34,298 nucleotides of DNA from Sandaracinaceae bacterium (GTDB lineage: Bacteria; Myxococcota_A; Polyangia; Polyangiales; Sandaracinaceae): the NCBI GenBank assembly GCA_019694315.1, contig JAIBCE010000044.1, positions 1 through 34,298 on the forward strand, read 5' to 3'. Under the pieces are notes generated by a model that did not search any database, was not told the DNA's origin, and was given only the letters and a program-made list of their open reading frames with translations. Below, in pieces: positions 31,998-34,298 of the stretch. Numbering within the stretch: the first letter of the stretch is position 1; each line of letters opens with the position of its first letter. A program made the position numbers and the translations under genes.

Positions 31998-32020
31998 CGC
32001 CGGAGCTTGACGCTCCGGCG
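31998..32020 (+). terminator. 9-bp perfect hairpin after the rhomboid gene
   Basis: CGCCGGAGC (31998-32006) pairs with GCTCCGGCG (32012-32020) around loop TTGAC, 62 nt past the rhomboid stop codon. No T-tract follows. It separates the Lnt/rhomboid pair from the two-component genes. Confidence 0.55.
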
Positions 32021-32111
32021 TCCGCAGTGGGATCGTCCGCGCGAGGCTCGGTGACGGGCGAGAGGGACGCCGTCTTCGCGGGCAGCCCCTCGTGACCCCC
32101 TGACCACCGCC

Positions 32112-33431
32112 TTGGCTCTGCCTCTCGAAGGAGACCCGACCGCCTCTCAACAGCGCGAAGAGCTCGAGCGCTCGACGCTGCCTGCGTTCGTGCGTTCTTG
32201 TCAGGGCGTCGGGATCTTGCTCGTCGGCGCGGCGCTCTTGTGGTGGCCGCTCGACTACTGGCTCTTCGCCGGGAACGAACCGGCCATTCGGGCCTTCTTC
32301 ATCCTCCGCATCGCGACGATCACGTTCACGGGGTCGCTCGTCGTCGGGCTCACGTTCGTGCCCTGGGTCCGTGCGCGTCCTGTCGGGATCGTGCTCCCCG
32401 TGATGGTCTGCCTCGGCGGCGTGGTCGCCTACGCGCTCGGGCAGATCGGCGGCCCAGAGACGCCGTGGCCGCACTTCCTCTACGCGGCGATGTTCCTGAG
32501 CATCCCCGTGCCGATGTCGTTGATCGCCCGGACCGGGAACAACGCAACGACCGTCGTGTTGATGGCGATCGGGTACTTCGCACCACACCCGGAGTGGCTC
32601 TCCGAGGTGTACAGCGCCGTGTGGGCGAGCTTCATGATCGCTTGTCTCGCTGCGGGAACGTACTTCGGGCACCTGAGCTATCGCATGACCCTCGCGAACC
32701 TCATGCAGGCACGGGCGCTGCGCCTGCTCAACGGACAGCTGGAGCATCGCGTCGAGGAGCAGACCGCGGAGCTGCACGAGCTGGCCGCGCACCTCGAGCA
32801 CGCACGTGAGACGGAGCGCGCGCACATCGCGCACGAGCTCCACGACGAGCTCGGACAGGAGCTCACCGCGCTTCGCTACACCCTCGATCTCACGCTCGAC
32901 CGCTTCCAGAAGGGCTCGAGCTCCATCGCCCCCAATCTACGAAGCCTGGATGTCCTGCTCGCACGCACCACGCAGACCACGCGCACGCTCGTCTCCGAGC
33001 TGCGGCCCCACCTCCTGCTCGAGCTCGGACTCCGCGAAGCGTTGGAGTGGCTCGCCCAGCGCGCGAGCACCGAGCGCCTCCAGGTCTTCTTCGCCGCACC
33101 CTCGACGCTTCCGCCGCTCGAGGAGACGCAGACGCTGGCCGTCTTTCGCGTCGTGCAGGAGGCCCTGACCAACGTGGCGCGGCACGCACAGGCGAAGGAG
33201 GCGCACGTCGAGGTGACCTGCACGCCCGGGCTTCTCCTCGTGCGTGTGAGGGACGACGGCGTGGGCTTCGACACGACGCGCACCAACAAGGGTCGCCTCG
33301 GCCTGGTCGGCATGCGCGAGCGCGCACGTGGACAGGGCGGCTCGCTGCAGATCGAGAGCGCCCCGAGCGCGGGCACCACGGTCCACCTGAAGCTCCCGGT
33401 GAGTGCCACGCAGGACGATCGAACCGGGTGA
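32112..33431 (+). CDS. NarL-type membrane sensor histidine kinase
   Basis: A 439-residue HPK7/HisKA_3 kinase. About six membrane helices occupy residues 30-190 with little extracytoplasmic sequence, so it probably senses within the membrane. A coiled-coil linker (~195-235) leads to the phosphoacceptor box HELHDELGQE (241-250), His244 being the predicted phosphorylated residue. The HATPase domain shows QEALTNVARH (349-358, Asn354), DDGVGFD (381-387) and GLVGMRERA (397-405). TTG 32112 is the first possible start and has no Shine-Dalgarno, so the true start is uncertain. It is followed 84 bp later by a NarL/FixJ regulator, the expected partner. The signal is unknown. Confidence 0.92.
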   Translation: MALPLEGDPTASQQREELERSTLPAFVRSCQGVGILLVGAALLWWPLDYWLFAGNEPAIRAFFILRIATITFTGSLVVGLTFVPWVRARPVGIVLPVMVCLGGVVAYALGQIGGPETPWPHFLYAAMFLSIPVPMSLIARTGNNATTVVLMAIGYFAPHPEWLSEVYSAVWASFMIACLAAGTYFGHLSYRMTLANLMQARALRLLNGQLEHRVEEQTAELHELAAHLEHARETERAHIAHELHDELGQELTALRYTLDLTLDRFQKGSSSIAPNLRSLDVLLARTTQTTRTLVSELRPHLLLELGLREALEWLAQRASTERLQVFFAAPSTLPPLEETQTLAVFRVVQEALTNVARHAQAKEAHVEVTCTPGLLLVRVRDDGVGFDTTRTNKGRLGLVGMRERARGQGGSLQIESAPSAGTTVHLKLPVSATQDDRTG

Positions 33432-33515
33432 GAGCCGGGAGGCCGAGCCCACCGCGGGCGATCGGTCCTCACGTTTGGGGGGTGCAATCGCCCCGTGTTG
33501 GGGACAGGATGCGTC

Positions 33516-34178
33516 GTGTCCTCGGATGTCCCTTCGCGGGCCACGCCACCAGGCCCACCGAGCCCGATCCGCGTCGCGATCGCCGACGACCACGAGCTGT
33601 TTCGCCAGGGCCTGCGCCAGCTCCTCGCCAACGAGCCGGACATCGTGATCGCGGCCGAGCTCGCCAACGGTCGAGCAGTGCTCAATGCGGCGGACAAGGA
33701 CTCGTGGGACGTGTTGCTGCTGGACCTCTCGCTGCCGATCGTCAGCGGGATCGAGGTCATCGCGCGCCTCCGCGAGTCGAATCCGTCGCTGCAGGTGCTC
33801 GTGCTCTCGATGTACAACGCCGAGCACTACGGTCCGCGTGTGCGTCGCGCGGGGGCGGCCGGCTACCTGAGCAAGACAGAGCCTTCACGCACGGTGGTCG
33901 AGGCGCTCCGCAGGGTCAGCCGCGGCGAGTCGCTGCCCGCGCCGGTCGCGACACAAGACCAGGAGCTGCTCCCGCACGAGCGCCTGAGCGCCCGCGAGCA
34001 CCAAGTCTTCATGCTGCTCGTGCAGGGGCGTTCCGTCGCGGACATCGCCGCCGAGCTCGACCTCACCCCGAGCACCGTGAGCACCCACGTCGCCAACCTC
34101 CGCGAGAAGCTCGGCGTGCAGAACCTCGCAGAGATCATCCGCTACGCGTTCCAGGCAGGCCTGGTGGGCGACTACTGA
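33516..34178 (+). CDS. NarL/FixJ-family response regulator
   Basis: A 220-residue regulator. The receiver domain (18-135) has Asp24-Asp25, phosphoacceptor Asp70 (LLLDLSLP), Ser98 and Lys120. The LuxR-type helix-turn-helix (157-211) starts LSAREHQVFMLLVQGRSVAD and contains the usual TPSTVSTHVANLREKLGV recognition helix. GTG 33516 is preferred over GTG 33495 because AGGA (33506-33509) lies 6 nt before it. It pairs with the kinase just upstream. Targets are unknown. Confidence 0.93.
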   Translation: MSSDVPSRATPPGPPSPIRVAIADDHELFRQGLRQLLANEPDIVIAAELANGRAVLNAADKDSWDVLLLDLSLPIVSGIEVIARLRESNPSLQVLVLSMYNAEHYGPRVRRAGAAGYLSKTEPSRTVVEALRRVSRGESLPAPVATQDQELLPHERLSAREHQVFMLLVQGRSVADIAAELDLTPSTVSTHVANLREKLGVQNLAEIIRYAFQAGLVGDY

Positions 34179-34242
34179 CCTTCCAGTCGGAGAACAGATC
34201 GAGGGGATCGACGCCGAGATCGCCGCGTGATCTGATCCCCGG

Positions 34243-34298
34243 ATGCGACCCGTTGGAACCAAGGCCGAGCTCGAGCAGCGGCGTCGGCTCGCCGTTGC
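34243..34298 (+). CDS. Possible IS630-type transposase, N-terminal fragment
   Basis: The frame starts at ATG 34243 and runs off the window after 18 residues, MRPVGTKAELEQRRRLAV. This resembles the start of IS630-like transposases, in which a basic MRP...ELE-RRR-AV helix precedes a helix-turn-helix. No inverted repeat end can be defined in the remaining 64 bp upstream. A genuine HTH regulator is also possible. Confidence 0.4.
   Translation, partial: MRPVGTKAELEQRRRLAV

Overview
The window is very GC-rich and densely coded, with long spurious open frames opposite most genes. The gene set points to a myxobacterium (Myxococcota, perhaps Polyangiales or a Sandaracinus-like lineage): many secreted lipoproteins with calcium-binding TSP3-type repeats, a cytochrome c / copper monooxygenase fusion, large propeller-cytochrome lipoproteins, a PP2C phosphatase and an Lgt with an unusual active-site loop. 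This assignment is an inference from gene content; there is no rRNA or tRNA in the window to test it.

Layout. 1-287 is the end of a LysR-type regulator. 347-2312 holds a PP2C phosphatase divergent from an isocitrate/isopropylmalate dehydrogenase family enzyme. A 158-bp hairpin-rich segment with 13-bp inverted ends (2314-2471) separates the dehydrogenase from a convergent TSP3 lipoprotein gene. 3318-5550 is a MaoC hydratase followed by a thiolase, a lipid-metabolism pair. 5551-11225 carries a metallophosphoesterase, a large protein of unknown function, a formylglycine-generating-enzyme-like protein and a DUF3102-like protein, interleaved with a dispersed repeat family and two arrays of a 21-bp palindromic repeat. 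11226-14768 holds an FAD-dependent dehydrogenase, the cytochrome-copper monooxygenase lipoprotein and a FmdB zinc ribbon with a polyserine tail. 14837-16509 is a lipoprotein gene just upstream of lgt. 16646-18802 encodes a SPOR-domain protein and two membrane proteins.

18818-26041 is a minus-strand cluster: a two-CxxCH propeller lipoprotein, an exported HEAT-repeat protein, then (after a hairpin) a 1053-residue lipoprotein with four C-xn-CH sites of three different spacings, coupled to a small unknown protein. Its architecture recalls the hydrazine synthase alpha subunit (HzsA-related proteins), but nothing else here suggests anammox chemistry. It is the best candidate in the window for an undescribed surface redox system. 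26241-28868 continues on the minus strand with a DUF3105 lipoprotein, a TraB/GumN lipoprotein and a small exported protein. 28984-34178 on the plus strand has a second TSP3 lipoprotein, an Lnt-like N-acyltransferase overlapping a rhomboid protease, and a NarL-type histidine kinase/response regulator pair. The last 56 bases start what looks like an IS630-type transposase.

The genes are tied together mainly by the cell envelope: eight predicted lipoproteins share the window with the first (Lgt) and last (Lnt-like) enzymes of lipoprotein maturation. Many genes lack a Shine-Dalgarno sequence but have a TANNNT-like hexamer 6-10 nt before the start codon, suggesting leaderless or nearly leaderless transcripts.
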